NCBI RefSeq assembly: GCF_900130065.1
Contig: NZ_FQXV01000015.1
Span: forward strand, 1-64,000
Direction of reading: 5' to 3'
Length of the DNA: 64,000 nucleotides
From: Sporobacter termitidis DSM 10068
GTDB taxonomy: Bacteria > Bacillota > Clostridia > Oscillospirales > Oscillospiraceae
Shown here: piece by piece, positions 15,106 to 23,005 of the stretch
Position numbering within the stretch: position 1 is the stretch's first letter
How the letters are laid out: the number at the start of each line of letters is the position of its first letter
Program-made: the position numbers and the translations under genes
The notes under the pieces: model-generated
What the model was told of the DNA's origin: nothing
Seen by the model: the letters and a program-made list of their open reading frames with translations, nothing else
Databases searched by the model: none

Positions 15106-16713
15106 TCAGTTTTCCGGTGCTCCGGGGGCTGGCCCGGGGGACGCATCCCCGGAGGGACGGCCGGCGTGTATGATCTTCATCGGGGCGGACTTGAAGAAGA
15201 CGGAGAGCACGATACCGGCAACGGCGACGATGGTGCAGAAGAGGAAGACGTCGTGGATGCCGCCCAGCAGGACGTTTTTGGCCCCGTCGACGGCGGCGCC
15301 CACGGCGCCGGCCTGCTCGGGCGGCGTCTGGCTCACAAGCTGGCCCAGCGCCTCCTTGTTGGTGATCATCTGCGGGTCCTTCAGCGCGGACTGGATGCCG
15401 GCCGGCACGCCGGTCAGGTCCAGCGACATAAAGCCCCTGGCGATGGACGACGTCATGATCGTGCCGAAGATCGCCGAGCCGATGGTGGAGCCGATCGTCC
15501 GGAAGAACTGCGTGGCGCCGGTGGCGGCGGCCAGCTGCTCGATGGGCGCCGCGTTCTGGACGTTGATATTGGCGATCGGCATGGTCAGGCCGATGCCGCC
15601 GCCCAGAATGACCATATTGATGATGACGGTCATATACGTCGTCGCCACGGTCATCCGGGACAGGAGCAGCAGGCCGGCGGCGGAGGCCGCGAAGGCCAGG
15701 ACGGTGAAAAACCGGAAAAGATTGCTCTTGTTCGTCGCCAGGATGCCGATGAAATTGCTCGTCACCATGAGCGCGATGGTCATCGGCACCGTCACGGCGC
15801 CGGACGTGGTGGCGGACGTGCCGAGGATGCCCTGGACAAAATAGGGGATATACATGATGGCCGCGTACATGACGGCGTTGGAAAGAAAGGCCACCAGGAG
15901 CGTTACCCAGATGGCGCGGTCTTTAAAAAACGTCATGGGGATGATGGGGTTTTCCGACCGGGACTCCACCACCACGAACAGCACGAGCATGACGGCGGAT
16001 AAGGCGAACATGCCGATGATCTGGACGGAGCCCCACGCGTACGTCGTCCCGGCAAAGCTGAAAGCCAAAAGCATGGGGACAAGCGTCAGCACGATGAACA
16101 GCGCGCCGGGATAGTCGACCTTGCTGCTCTCATTCTGGGCCTTGAAATTCGGCATGAACAGGACGATCAGGACAAGGGCGGCGACGCCGATGGGGATGTT
16201 GATGTAAAATATCCAGCGCCAGCTCATGTAGTCCGTGATGAGCCCGCCGATCAGCGGCCCGATGATGCTGGAAAGGCCGAAGACGGAGGTGACGATGCCC
16301 ATGTACTTGCCGCGCTGCTGCGGCGGGAAAAGATCGGCCACGACGGTGAAAACGCTCGTTGTGAGGATGCCGCCGCCCAGGCCCTGGACGCCCCGGAACA
16401 AAATCAGCCAGAGCATGCTCTGGGACAGCCCGCAGAACACCGAGCCGACAAGGAAGGTGAAGATGCCGATCAGGAAAATCGGCTTGCGCCCGAAGATATC
16501 CGCAAGCCCGCCGGAGATGGGGATGACGACGGTGGAGCACAGCATGTAGATCGTAAACGGCCAGGCATAGTGCTCCATGCCGTGCAGCTCGTTGATGATC
16601 GTCTTCATCGCCGTGCCGACGATGGTGGAATCCAGCGCCGCCAGCAGCAGGCTCGCCATCAGGGAGACGATGATGAGCACAAGGCGCGTTCCATGGATGT
16701 TTTCTGTTTTCAA
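15106..16713 (-). CDS. DHA2-type (EmrB/QacA) multidrug exporter
   Basis: 535 residues, about 14 transmembrane helices. Family marks include LDSTIVGTAMKTI in helix 1 (motif D1 region), GGLADIFGRKPIFL after helix 2 (motif A) and GPLIGGLITDYMSWRWIFYINIPIG (motif C into motif B region). These proton-driven pumps expel hydrophobic cations and other drugs. The start is TTG with AAGGAG seven bases upstream. It is divergent from the TetR gene at 16928, whose promoter carries a perfect palindrome, so control by that TetR is likely. The C-terminus is a Pro/Gly-rich tail. Confidence 0.9.
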   Translation of the reverse strand: MKTENIHGTRLVLIIVSLMASLLLAALDSTIVGTAMKTIINELHGMEHYAWPFTIYMLCSTVVIPISGGLADIFGRKPIFLIGIFTFLVGSVFCGLSQSMLWLILFRGVQGLGGGILTTSVFTVVADLFPPQQRGKYMGIVTSVFGLSSIIGPLIGGLITDYMSWRWIFYINIPIGVAALVLIVLFMPNFKAQNESSKVDYPGALFIVLTLVPMLLAFSFAGTTYAWGSVQIIGMFALSAVMLVLFVVVESRSENPIIPMTFFKDRAIWVTLLVAFLSNAVMYAAIMYIPYFVQGILGTSATTSGAVTVPMTIALMVTSNFIGILATNKSNLFRFFTVLAFAASAAGLLLLSRMTVATTYMTVIINMVILGGGIGLTMPIANINVQNAAPIEQLAAATGATQFFRTIGSTIGSAIFGTIMTSSIARGFMSLDLTGVPAGIQSALKDPQMITNKEALGQLVSQTPPEQAGAVGAAVDGAKNVLLGGIHDVFLFCTIVAVAGIVLSVFFKSAPMKIIHAGRPSGDASPGPAPGAPEN

Positions 16714-16841
16714 ACCTTCTTCTCCTTAAAACGATTGTTATTTATTGATGAGATTATATCATTGGCCGTACAAGACGGACATTCGGTAAAATTGCCTATC
16801 TTGCACCGAAAATTCCGTGCGTTATTATCGACATTTGCCAA

Positions 16842-16887
16842 TTGACGTTGTCGGTGCAGTTAATTATAATTTAATCATGATTAAATC
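16842..16887 (+). promoter_or_regulatory. tetR promoter with perfect 18-bp palindrome
   Basis: TTGACG (16842-16847), 18-bp spacer, TATAAT (16866-16871), directly followed by and overlapping the perfect palindrome ATTTAATCATGATTAAAT (16870-16887). Placed over the start site in the divergent exporter/tetR interval, it is the obvious operator candidate for the TetR protein. Confidence 0.78.
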
Positions 16888-16927
16888 AAAGGTAAACCGA
16901 GATTAAATTGTAAAGCGAGGCGCTGCA

Positions 16928-17497
16928 ATGGATGAAAACACACCGGATGCCAAAGAGCGCATCATGAATACGGTCGTCGGGCTCATGCTGGAGGGAAAGG
17001 ACCTCACCAGGATCACAAACAGGGAGATCGCATCCCTGGCGGGCGTGAACAGCGCGCTGATCAATTACTATTATCAGTCGAAGGAAAATCTTTTGAACCT
17101 GGCTGTCGGGGCCTGCATGTCGCAGATGGCGGATCAGCTTTTGGAAGACACGCCGGGCGGCGCGGCGCCGCGGCAGCGGCTGAGGAATATGATGCGCGGC
17201 ATCTCCCGCTTCGCGGTGGAGCACCGCTTCCTGTCGGAGATATCCATCAGTGCCGAGTTGAAGGGCGGCAACGAAAACACTGTCCGGACCATCCTGCCGA
17301 TCCTGAAGGAGATATTTAAAGAAAAATCCGAGAATGAGCTGAGGCTTCTGGCGCTGCAGCTCATCGTCCCGCTGCAGGTGATCCTTTTACACCCGACGGC
17401 GTATAAGAAAAGCCTCAATGGGGATGTGTCGGACCTGGACGTCGGATTCCGGCTCCTGGATATTTTTATTGATAATATCATCGGGCAAGCCCGGTAA
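16928..17497 (+). CDS. TetR-family repressor of the divergent exporter
   Basis: 189 residues. The N-terminal helix-turn-helix reads TNREIASLAGVNSALINYYYQSKENLL (about 30-56), a standard TetR recognition unit; the remainder is an all-helical ligand domain without clear similarity. The ribosome site is weak (GCGAGG). It is probably the local repressor of the DHA2 exporter and of its own transcript, which seems to continue into the three genes downstream: the next gene begins 13 bases after the stop. The inducing ligand cannot be predicted. Confidence 0.88.
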   Translation: MDENTPDAKERIMNTVVGLMLEGKDLTRITNREIASLAGVNSALINYYYQSKENLLNLAVGACMSQMADQLLEDTPGGAAPRQRLRNMMRGISRFAVEHRFLSEISISAELKGGNENTVRTILPILKEIFKEKSENELRLLALQLIVPLQVILLHPTAYKKSLNGDVSDLDVGFRLLDIFIDNIIGQAR

Positions 17498-17510
17498 AGG
17501 AGGACTCACA

Positions 17511-17708
17511 ATGAAAGCATTCAGAATCATCATGCGCGTCATTTCCATCACGCTGCTGGCGTCTGCAATGATCTGCGGGCTGTACCTGCGCGGGCAGGGC
17601 ACGCCGGTCGACCCCGGCTCCCTGCAGTTTCATATGACGATCGGTATCGCGGCGGTCATTTTCACCGTCGTAACGCTCTTTCTGCCAGGGAAAAAGACAA
17701 AGCAGTAA
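17511..17708 (+). CDS. Small two-helix membrane protein, unknown function
   Basis: 65 residues, two hydrophobic segments (IIMRVISITLLASAMICGLYL and FHMTIGIAAVIFTVVTLFL) joined by a short extracytoplasmic loop (GQGTPVDPGSLQ), with a basic tail. AAGGAGG lies at good distance before the ATG, and it fits between tetR and the acyltransferase gene in the same orientation, so it is a real gene. I do not recognise the family. It may be an accessory of the neighbouring exporter or enzyme. Confidence 0.7.
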   Translation: MKAFRIIMRVISITLLASAMICGLYLRGQGTPVDPGSLQFHMTIGIAAVIFTVVTLFLPGKKTKQ

Positions 17709-17734
17709 TTTCAGGTTCTCAAGGAGGGGGAGAA

Positions 17735-18535
17735 ATGGGTTTTTCAGAAGGGCTCCGGGAAAGCGCGTTCCCGGCCAGCCGGCTTTCCACAATAGATATC
17801 TGCGCGCTGGGGCTGAAAAAGCACCATATCGCCGCCCTTTTGGAGGTCGACGTGACACAGGCCCGGGCACTGTTTCGCCGGTACAGGGCGCAAAACGGCG
17901 AGAGCCTGTCCTTTACGGCCTGGGTCGCCCATTGTGCCGCGGCGGCGGCGGGGGAATTCCCGCAGATCGCCGCGTACCGCAGCGGCCGCCGGAAAATAGC
18001 GGTCTCCGGCACCATCGACGTGGCGGTCGCCGCCGAAAAGCGGGCCGGCGGGCATGACGTGCCGCTGCCGTTTGTCATACGGAACTGCGGCGGCAAAAGC
18101 GTCGGTGAAATCCACCGGGAGGTCCGGCAGGCGCAGGAGGAGCGGGCGGACGAGAAAACAGTCGTCCTGGGCAGCGGCGGGCTGCGGCGCGCCGCTGCGC
18201 TGTTTTATAAAATGCCGGCCTTTTTGCGGCGCTTCATCTGGAAGACGTTCCTGCTCCGGCCAGGGACGGCCGTCAGGACGATGGGGTCCGTGATGGTGAC
18301 GTCCCTGGGGATGTGCGGGGACTGCGACGGATGGTTTATCCCCATCGGCATCCATCCGCTGGTCCTCGCCATTGGCAGCATCACCAAAAAGCCGGGTGTC
18401 GTCGACGACCGGATCGCGGTCCGGGAATATCTGAAGCTGACGGCCCTTGTGGACCACGACGTCATCGACGGCGCCCCCGCCGCCCGGTACATGACCCGTT
18501 TTGCCGCGCTGCTGCAGTCCGGCGACGGGCTGTAG
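17735..18535 (+). CDS. Stand-alone 2-oxoacid dehydrogenase acyltransferase (E2 catalytic domain)
   Basis: 266 residues matching only the catalytic core of E2 acyltransferases (chloramphenicol-acetyltransferase fold). The active-site motif HxxxDG is intact as HDVIDGAPAA near the C-terminus, and the region MVTSLGMCGDCDGWFIPIGIHPLVLAIGSI is the conserved trimer core. There is no lipoyl domain or peripheral subunit-binding domain, and no E1 or E3 gene nearby, so it is not part of a normal pyruvate-type complex. It more likely transfers an acyl group from CoA to a small acceptor. Ribosome site AGGAGGGGGAG. In operon with tetR. Confidence 0.85.
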   Translation: MGFSEGLRESAFPASRLSTIDICALGLKKHHIAALLEVDVTQARALFRRYRAQNGESLSFTAWVAHCAAAAAGEFPQIAAYRSGRRKIAVSGTIDVAVAAEKRAGGHDVPLPFVIRNCGGKSVGEIHREVRQAQEERADEKTVVLGSGGLRRAAALFYKMPAFLRRFIWKTFLLRPGTAVRTMGSVMVTSLGMCGDCDGWFIPIGIHPLVLAIGSITKKPGVVDDRIAVREYLKLTALVDHDVIDGAPAARYMTRFAALLQSGDGL

Positions 18536-18623
18536 ACCGCCGGAGGCGTCTTCCAAATAACCGCTTGTCTCCGGCAGCGCGGCGGAATATAATGGAGGAA
18601 ACCTCAACGAAAGGAAAGACGTC

Positions 18624-19358
18624 ATGAACTATACGACCATGCTGCCCCTGGAGACTCAGTTCGGCGACTTCAAGGCTTATTTCAACGCGGCGGCCGTCCG
18701 CGGCGACGGCGGACTCGTGCTTGTCGACACCGGCCTGCCCGGTTTCCTGCAGAAAATTGAGGAGACGATGGCGAAAGAGGGGCTGCAGCTCTCCGAAGTT
18801 ACAAAGATCATCATCACCCACCACGACGGCGACCATATCGGGTCTTTAAAAGCGGTGCTCGATAAATATCCGGGCATCGAGGTCCTGTCGACGGCGGAGC
18901 AGGCGCCCTATATCGAGGGGAAGCAAAGGCCGCTCCGGTTGCAGCTGGCCGAGAAAAAATACGCCTCCTGCACCTCGGAGGAGGAGAAAAGGGCCCTGGC
19001 CGAGGAGATACAGCGCCTGTCTGTCCTGGAGACGATCGGCAAGGTGACTGTCGTGGCGGACGGGCAGGTCCTGCCGGAGCGCGGCATCAAGATCATCGAG
19101 GTCAGCGGCCATATGCCCGGCCACCTCTGCGTATACGTGCCGGCGGACAAGGCGCTCATCACCGGCGACGCGCTCACCGCCCGGGAGGGCAGGCTCAACC
19201 CGCCGGACCCGAAATTCACCCTCGATATGCCCACGGCGATGAAGTCTCTGGAAAAGCTCCTTGACTACGATATCGAAAACGTCGTCTGCTACCACGGCGG
19301 CCTCGTGACCGGCAATATCGGGGAAAGGCTCCGGGAGATCATCAAAACGGGGAAATAA
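18624..19358 (+). CDS. Metallo-beta-lactamase-fold hydrolase
   Basis: 244 residues of the MBL superfamily: THHDGDHIGS is the HxHxDH-type metal motif with the first histidine variant, followed by SGHMPGHLCVYV (third metal His) and ITGDALT (bridging Asp), and CYHGG near the end (last His). Such proteins include glyoxalase-II-like thioesterases and lactonases. With an acyltransferase just upstream, a thioester or acyl-CoA substrate is plausible but not shown. AAGGAAAG precedes the ATG. It closes the tetR operon. Confidence 0.87.
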   Translation: MNYTTMLPLETQFGDFKAYFNAAAVRGDGGLVLVDTGLPGFLQKIEETMAKEGLQLSEVTKIIITHHDGDHIGSLKAVLDKYPGIEVLSTAEQAPYIEGKQRPLRLQLAEKKYASCTSEEEKRALAEEIQRLSVLETIGKVTVVADGQVLPERGIKIIEVSGHMPGHLCVYVPADKALITGDALTAREGRLNPPDPKFTLDMPTAMKSLEKLLDYDIENVVCYHGGLVTGNIGERLREIIKTGK

Positions 19359-19383
19359 GATACAGCAGAAATATTGAAACAGG

Positions 19384-19424
19384 CGGGCGTTATCCGGCGG
19401 GATGCGCCCGTCTTCTTATTATTA
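19384..19424 (+). terminator. Probable terminator after the MBL gene
   Basis: A short CGGGCG/CGCCCG stem (19384-19410) followed by TCTTCTTATTATTATT. The stem is only six pairs, so this is a moderate call. Confidence 0.5.
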
Positions 19425-19441
19425 TTCGCAAATTAATTATC

Positions 19442-19489
19442 GTAAAACAATAAAAAATTATTGCTTTACAACATTGACGGCGGTATAAT
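19442..19489 (+). promoter_or_regulatory. Radical SAM gene promoter with overlapping inverted repeat
   Basis: TTGCTT (19461-19466), 17-bp spacer, TATAAT (19484-19489). The -35 lies inside a 12-bp inverted repeat with one mismatch, GTAAAACAATAA-4-TTATTGCTTTAC (19442-19469). A protein binding there would block or recruit polymerase. Confidence 0.6.
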
Positions 19490-19527
19490 CGATCCGTGGA
19501 GCTCAGAAAAAAGCGCCGAGGTGGATC

Positions 19528-20889
19528 ATGAAAAAGAAAATCCTGCTGATACAGCCCGAAAACGCGGAGATCAACCGCTTCAGAAGGAAGCAGTTCAATA
19601 ATTTCGTCCAGATCACCATGCCGTATCTGGCGGCGTTTATCGACGAGGCGCTTTACGAGATTACGCTGGTGGACGAATACAACGAGAAGATTCCCTTCGA
19701 CCGGTTTTTCGATCTTGTGGCGATCACCGTCAACACGCCCAACGCTTACCATTGCTACAAAATCAGCCGCATCTTCCGGGAGCGGGGCGCGCGCGTGGCG
19801 CTGGGCGGGCCGCACGTGACGCTGATGCCCGACGAGGCGCGGGCATATTGCGACCATATCCTTGTGGGCGAGGGCGAGGAGACGTGGCCCCGCTTCCTGC
19901 GGGATTTTTATAATGGCCGCGCGGGGGGCGTTTACGCGCCGGTGTCCCCGCCCGCTTTGAAGGACCTGCCGCCGCCGCGCTGGGAGCTGCTCCGCCGCCG
20001 CTTTTCCGTTATGAAAAGCGCGGTCTTCTCAACGCGCGGCTGCCCGTATCATTGCCGCTACTGCAATCTGAAGCAGATCTACGGCGACGGTTTTCGCACG
20101 CGCCCGGACGACGAGGTCCTCCGCGAGATCGGAGGACTGAAAGCAAAGCATTTCGTGTTCTGGGACGACAATTTTTTCGCCGATAAGCGGCATGCCCTGG
20201 CGCTGATGTCGGGCCTTAAAAAGCTCAAAAAACGCTGGGCCGCGCAGGTGACGCTGGCCGACTGCGACGACGACGGCCTGCTGGAGGCCGCGCGGGACGC
20301 CGGCTGCCTGTATCTGTTTGTGGGGCTGGAGTCCTTTTCCGACGCGTCGCTTAACGACGCGGGCAAGGGGGTGAACCGTGTCGGCGACTACGGGCGCATC
20401 ATCGGTATGATCCATCGCCACCGCATCCTGGTCCAGGCGGGCGTTGTCTTCGGCTTTGACAGCGACGGCCCGGACGTTTTCGAGAAAACGCTCCGGGCGT
20501 GTGAGACGCTCGGCATCGACGGGGCCACCGTCAGCATCCTGACGCCGCTGCCGAAAACGCCGGTCTACGCCCAGCTGAAGGCCGAGGGCCGCCTGCTGAC
20601 AGGGGACTGGAGCATGTACAACGGGAAGACACACGTGGCCTTTCAGCCCAAAAACATGACGGCCCGGCAGCTGTACGAGGGGTATACGGACTTCCGGCGG
20701 CGTTTTTATTCCCTGCCGTCCTTTTTAAAGCGATACCGCGTGTCAAAAACCCGGCTGCCGTACAGCTTCTTGATGAATCTCGGGTACCGACTGGCCATCC
20801 GCGGGAGCGCCTATGAAGAAGCGCCGGCCGGAAAGTCAACCGTGCCGGAACCCCGCTGTCAGCAGCGCACACAAAAAGCGGAGCGCTAG
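19528..20889 (+). CDS. B12-binding-domain radical SAM protein
   Basis: 453 residues. An N-terminal cobalamin-binding-like Rossmann domain (about 1-130; LGGPHVTLMPDEA and VGEGEETWPRFL are typical) precedes a radical SAM domain with the cluster motif CPYHCRYC (CxxxCxxC) around residue 172. A C-terminal region follows that I cannot assign. The family includes methyltransferases and ring-forming enzymes such as BchE; the substrate is unknown. GAGGTGG precedes the ATG. Monocistronic, with its own promoter and a terminator that overlaps the last codons. Confidence 0.87.
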   Translation: MKKKILLIQPENAEINRFRRKQFNNFVQITMPYLAAFIDEALYEITLVDEYNEKIPFDRFFDLVAITVNTPNAYHCYKISRIFRERGARVALGGPHVTLMPDEARAYCDHILVGEGEETWPRFLRDFYNGRAGGVYAPVSPPALKDLPPPRWELLRRRFSVMKSAVFSTRGCPYHCRYCNLKQIYGDGFRTRPDDEVLREIGGLKAKHFVFWDDNFFADKRHALALMSGLKKLKKRWAAQVTLADCDDDGLLEAARDAGCLYLFVGLESFSDASLNDAGKGVNRVGDYGRIIGMIHRHRILVQAGVVFGFDSDGPDVFEKTLRACETLGIDGATVSILTPLPKTPVYAQLKAEGRLLTGDWSMYNGKTHVAFQPKNMTARQLYEGYTDFRRRFYSLPSFLKRYRVSKTRLPYSFLMNLGYRLAIRGSAYEEAPAGKSTVPEPRCQQRTQKAER

Positions 20890-20907
20890 AACATGGCGCT
20901 CCGCTTT
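20875..20907 (+). terminator. Terminator overlapping the radical SAM stop codon
   Basis: AAAGCGGAGCGC (20875-20886) pairs with GCGCTCCGCTTT (20896-20907) around a loop that holds the TAG stop. The T-run is short, but upstream A's make it bidirectional in shape. Confidence 0.75.
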
Positions 20908-20929
20908 AGCCTTTGGGCAAAAGTTGTGC

Positions 20930-20982
20930 TTGACAGTTGGCGAGAAAAGCGGTAATGTTTCACCAGAATGAACATTCACTCT
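20930..20982 (+). promoter_or_regulatory. tetR promoter and 18-bp operator (copy 1)
   Basis: TTGACA (20930-20935), 17-bp spacer, TAATGT (20953-20958). AGAATGAACATTCACTCT (20965-20982), containing GAATG-AA-CATTC, covers the likely start site. The identical 18 bp recur at 21593-21610 before the first aldo/keto reductase gene. Confidence 0.85.
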
Positions 20983-20996
20983 GAGGAGGGGGCGCC

Positions 20997-21569
20997 ATGA
21001 CGGAAAAGGCAAACGACAAGATCGCGGCGATTTTTGAAGCTACACTGGCGCTCATCTCCGAGCAGGGACTTCACGCCACGCCCATGTCGCAGATTGCCGC
21101 CCGGGCAAAAATCGGGATGGGCACGATTTATCATTATTTTCCCAGCAAGGAGGAGCTGATCAACGCGCTCTTTCTTGAATACAAGGTACGGCTGCTCCGC
21201 TTTATCACGGCCAATTACGCGCCCGGCGCGCCGGTGCGGGAATCCTTTAAAACGCTCCTGAGGAACATGCTTGCCTATTACGCCGAAAACCCGGCGGAGC
21301 TCAATTTCCTGGAGCAGTGCGAGAACTCGCCGATCATCACCGAGGACACGAAACGGGAGGGGATGCGTTCCGCTGGTGTCCTCTCTGAGCTGTTCTGCCG
21401 TGCTAAATCGGAGAACCTCATTAAGGACATTTCGTTTGATATTCTCGGCGCGTTGCTCTCCGGCGCCATCATCGCGCTGGCAAAGCTGTGCCTTTCCGGC
21501 GCGGTGGGCCTGGACTCCCCGGAGCTCGACTTGTCGCTGGAGGCAATGTGGGATATGCTGAAACGCTGA
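20997..21569 (+). CDS. TetR-family repressor of the aldo/keto reductase cluster
   Basis: 190 residues. Helix-turn-helix TPMSQIAARAKIGMGTIYHYFPSKEELINALF (about 25-56) is close to the AcrR/QacR type; the rest is an all-helical ligand domain. GGAGGGGG precedes the ATG. An identical 18-bp sequence in its own promoter and in the following gene's leader makes self-control and control of the reductase genes very likely. The inducer may be a reactive carbonyl or quinone, judged from the enzymes next door, but this is inference. Confidence 0.9.
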   Translation: MTEKANDKIAAIFEATLALISEQGLHATPMSQIAARAKIGMGTIYHYFPSKEELINALFLEYKVRLLRFITANYAPGAPVRESFKTLLRNMLAYYAENPAELNFLEQCENSPIITEDTKREGMRSAGVLSELFCRAKSENLIKDISFDILGALLSGAIIALAKLCLSGAVGLDSPELDLSLEAMWDMLKR

Positions 21570-21592
21570 AATATTTTATTTTTGAGTTAAAT

Positions 21593-21610
21593 AGAATGAA
21601 CATTCACTCT
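21593..21610 (+). promoter_or_regulatory. 18-bp operator (copy 2) before the first reductase gene
   Basis: Exact repeat of AGAATGAACATTCACTCT found in the tetR promoter, 23 bases before the reductase start codon and downstream of the tetR stop. No clear -35/-10 pair precedes it, so it may act as a roadblock for read-through or serve a weak promoter. Confidence 0.8.
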
Positions 21611-21633
21611 AATAATGAAAGCAGGGGTCATCA

Positions 21634-22848
21634 ATGCTATATCGCGAAATGGGCAAAACGGGGGACAGGGTCTCGATTCTCGGGTACGGCTGCATGCGCT
21701 TTCCGAAGGACGGCAATAAGATCGACGAGGCCAGAGCGGGAAAGCAAGTCATTTCCGCCATCGAGCGCGGTGTAAACTACTTCGACACGGCCTATCTCTA
21801 CCGGGGGAGTGAGGCGACCCTGGGCAATATCCTGTCGGGGGGCTACAGGGACAAGGTCATGATCGCCACGAAAATGCCGCCCATGAACATCAATTCCCGC
21901 AGGGACATGGACAAAGTGCTCGAAATGCAGCTGGAGCGGCTGAAGACGGACCGTATCGATTATTATCTCGTTCATATGCTGGGGACCATGGAGGGCTGGC
22001 AGCGGCTCAAGCAGCTGGGCATTGAGGATTTTTTCGATAAGGCCCGGCAGTCGGGGAAAATCCGCAGGGTCGCATTTTCATTTCACGGCGGGCGGGAGCA
22101 GTTTATCAAAATCGTGGACGATTACCCCTGGGACATGGCGCAGATCCAGTATAACTATGTGGACGAGCACAATCAGGCCGGTAGGGAAGGGCTGGAGCAT
22201 GCCGCCGCCAAGGGCATCGGCATCTCCGTCATGGAGCCGCTCCGGGGCGGTTTCCTCGTCAATAAGCTGCCCAGACAGGTGCAGGCCGTGTGGGACGGCG
22301 CTGAGGCCAAACGCACGCCGGCGGAATGGGCGCTCCGCTGGGTCTGGAACCACCCCGGCGTCTCGCTGCTGCTGTCCGGCATGAATGAGGAGGCTCAGCT
22401 CGACGAAAACATCCGTCTGGCCGGGGAAGTCCTGCCGAATTCCCTGACCGGGGACGATATGAAGGTCTACGAGACGGTGCGGGATATTCTGACGAAAACC
22501 GTCAAGGTCGGATGCACCGGCTGCAGCTACTGCATGCCGTGTCCCGCAGGGGTCAACATCCCGTACTGCTTTTCCGCCTATAACGACAGGTATATCTACG
22601 ATGACAGAAAACAGAGGATGTTCTACATGGGCGTCACGGCAGGGGTCGACGGGGGCGGCAGGGCGTACGCTTCGCTGTGCAAAAATTGCGGTGCCTGCGA
22701 AAAGAAGTGCCCCCAGAGCCTCCCGATCCGCAGCCTGCTAAAGGACGTATCGAAGGAGATGGAGCCCTTTTATTTCAGGCCACTGTCCGGCCTGATCCAG
22801 GGCTACCTGAAGGCGCGGGGCGGTCCGGGCAAAAAAGCAAACGGATAA
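21634..22848 (+). CDS. Aldo/keto reductase fused to a 2[4Fe-4S] ferredoxin domain (paralogue 1)
   Basis: 404 residues. The N-terminal TIM barrel of the aldo/keto reductase superfamily shows the tetrad residues in FDTAYLYR (Asp, Tyr), IATKMP (Lys) and YLVHML (His). The C-terminal part (about 290-380) carries two cysteine groups, CTGCSYCMPCP and CKNCGACEKKCP, for two 4Fe-4S clusters. This fused form is common in anaerobes and is thought to move electrons between a carbonyl/alcohol pair and ferredoxin-type carriers. About two-thirds identical by eye to the product of 23748-24965. Directly downstream of the TetR operator. Confidence 0.9.
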   Translation: MLYREMGKTGDRVSILGYGCMRFPKDGNKIDEARAGKQVISAIERGVNYFDTAYLYRGSEATLGNILSGGYRDKVMIATKMPPMNINSRRDMDKVLEMQLERLKTDRIDYYLVHMLGTMEGWQRLKQLGIEDFFDKARQSGKIRRVAFSFHGGREQFIKIVDDYPWDMAQIQYNYVDEHNQAGREGLEHAAAKGIGISVMEPLRGGFLVNKLPRQVQAVWDGAEAKRTPAEWALRWVWNHPGVSLLLSGMNEEAQLDENIRLAGEVLPNSLTGDDMKVYETVRDILTKTVKVGCTGCSYCMPCPAGVNIPYCFSAYNDRYIYDDRKQRMFYMGVTAGVDGGGRAYASLCKNCGACEKKCPQSLPIRSLLKDVSKEMEPFYFRPLSGLIQGYLKARGGPGKKANG

Positions 22849-22872
22849 AAATTCAGGCTTGGAGACAAGGAC

Positions 22873-22910
22873 ATCCGGCGGCTTCAGTCAGCTGAAGGCG
22901 CCGGATTCTT
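22873..22910 (+). terminator. Hairpin between reductase 1 and the MBL gene
   Basis: ATCCGGCG (22873-22880) with CGCCGGAT (22899-22906), and inside it CTTCAG-TCAG-CTGAAG. The T-run is short (TCTTG), so it may reduce rather than stop transcription. A new promoter follows. Confidence 0.6.
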
Positions 22911-22943
22911 GCACCATGGGACGCGCATATACGGAGTTTTAAC

Positions 22944-22971
22944 TTGAAATGACGGAAAATCGGGCTATAAT
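22944..22971 (+). promoter_or_regulatory. Internal promoter for the MBL-reductase 2 genes
   Basis: TTGAAA (22944-22949), 16-bp spacer, TATAAT (22966-22971). It makes the first ATG of the next frame (22949) unusable for this transcript and supports the later start at 23006. Confidence 0.65.
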
Positions 22972-23005
22972 TGAAGCATCACAGCATAATGGGGTGGTAT
23001 CCGGG

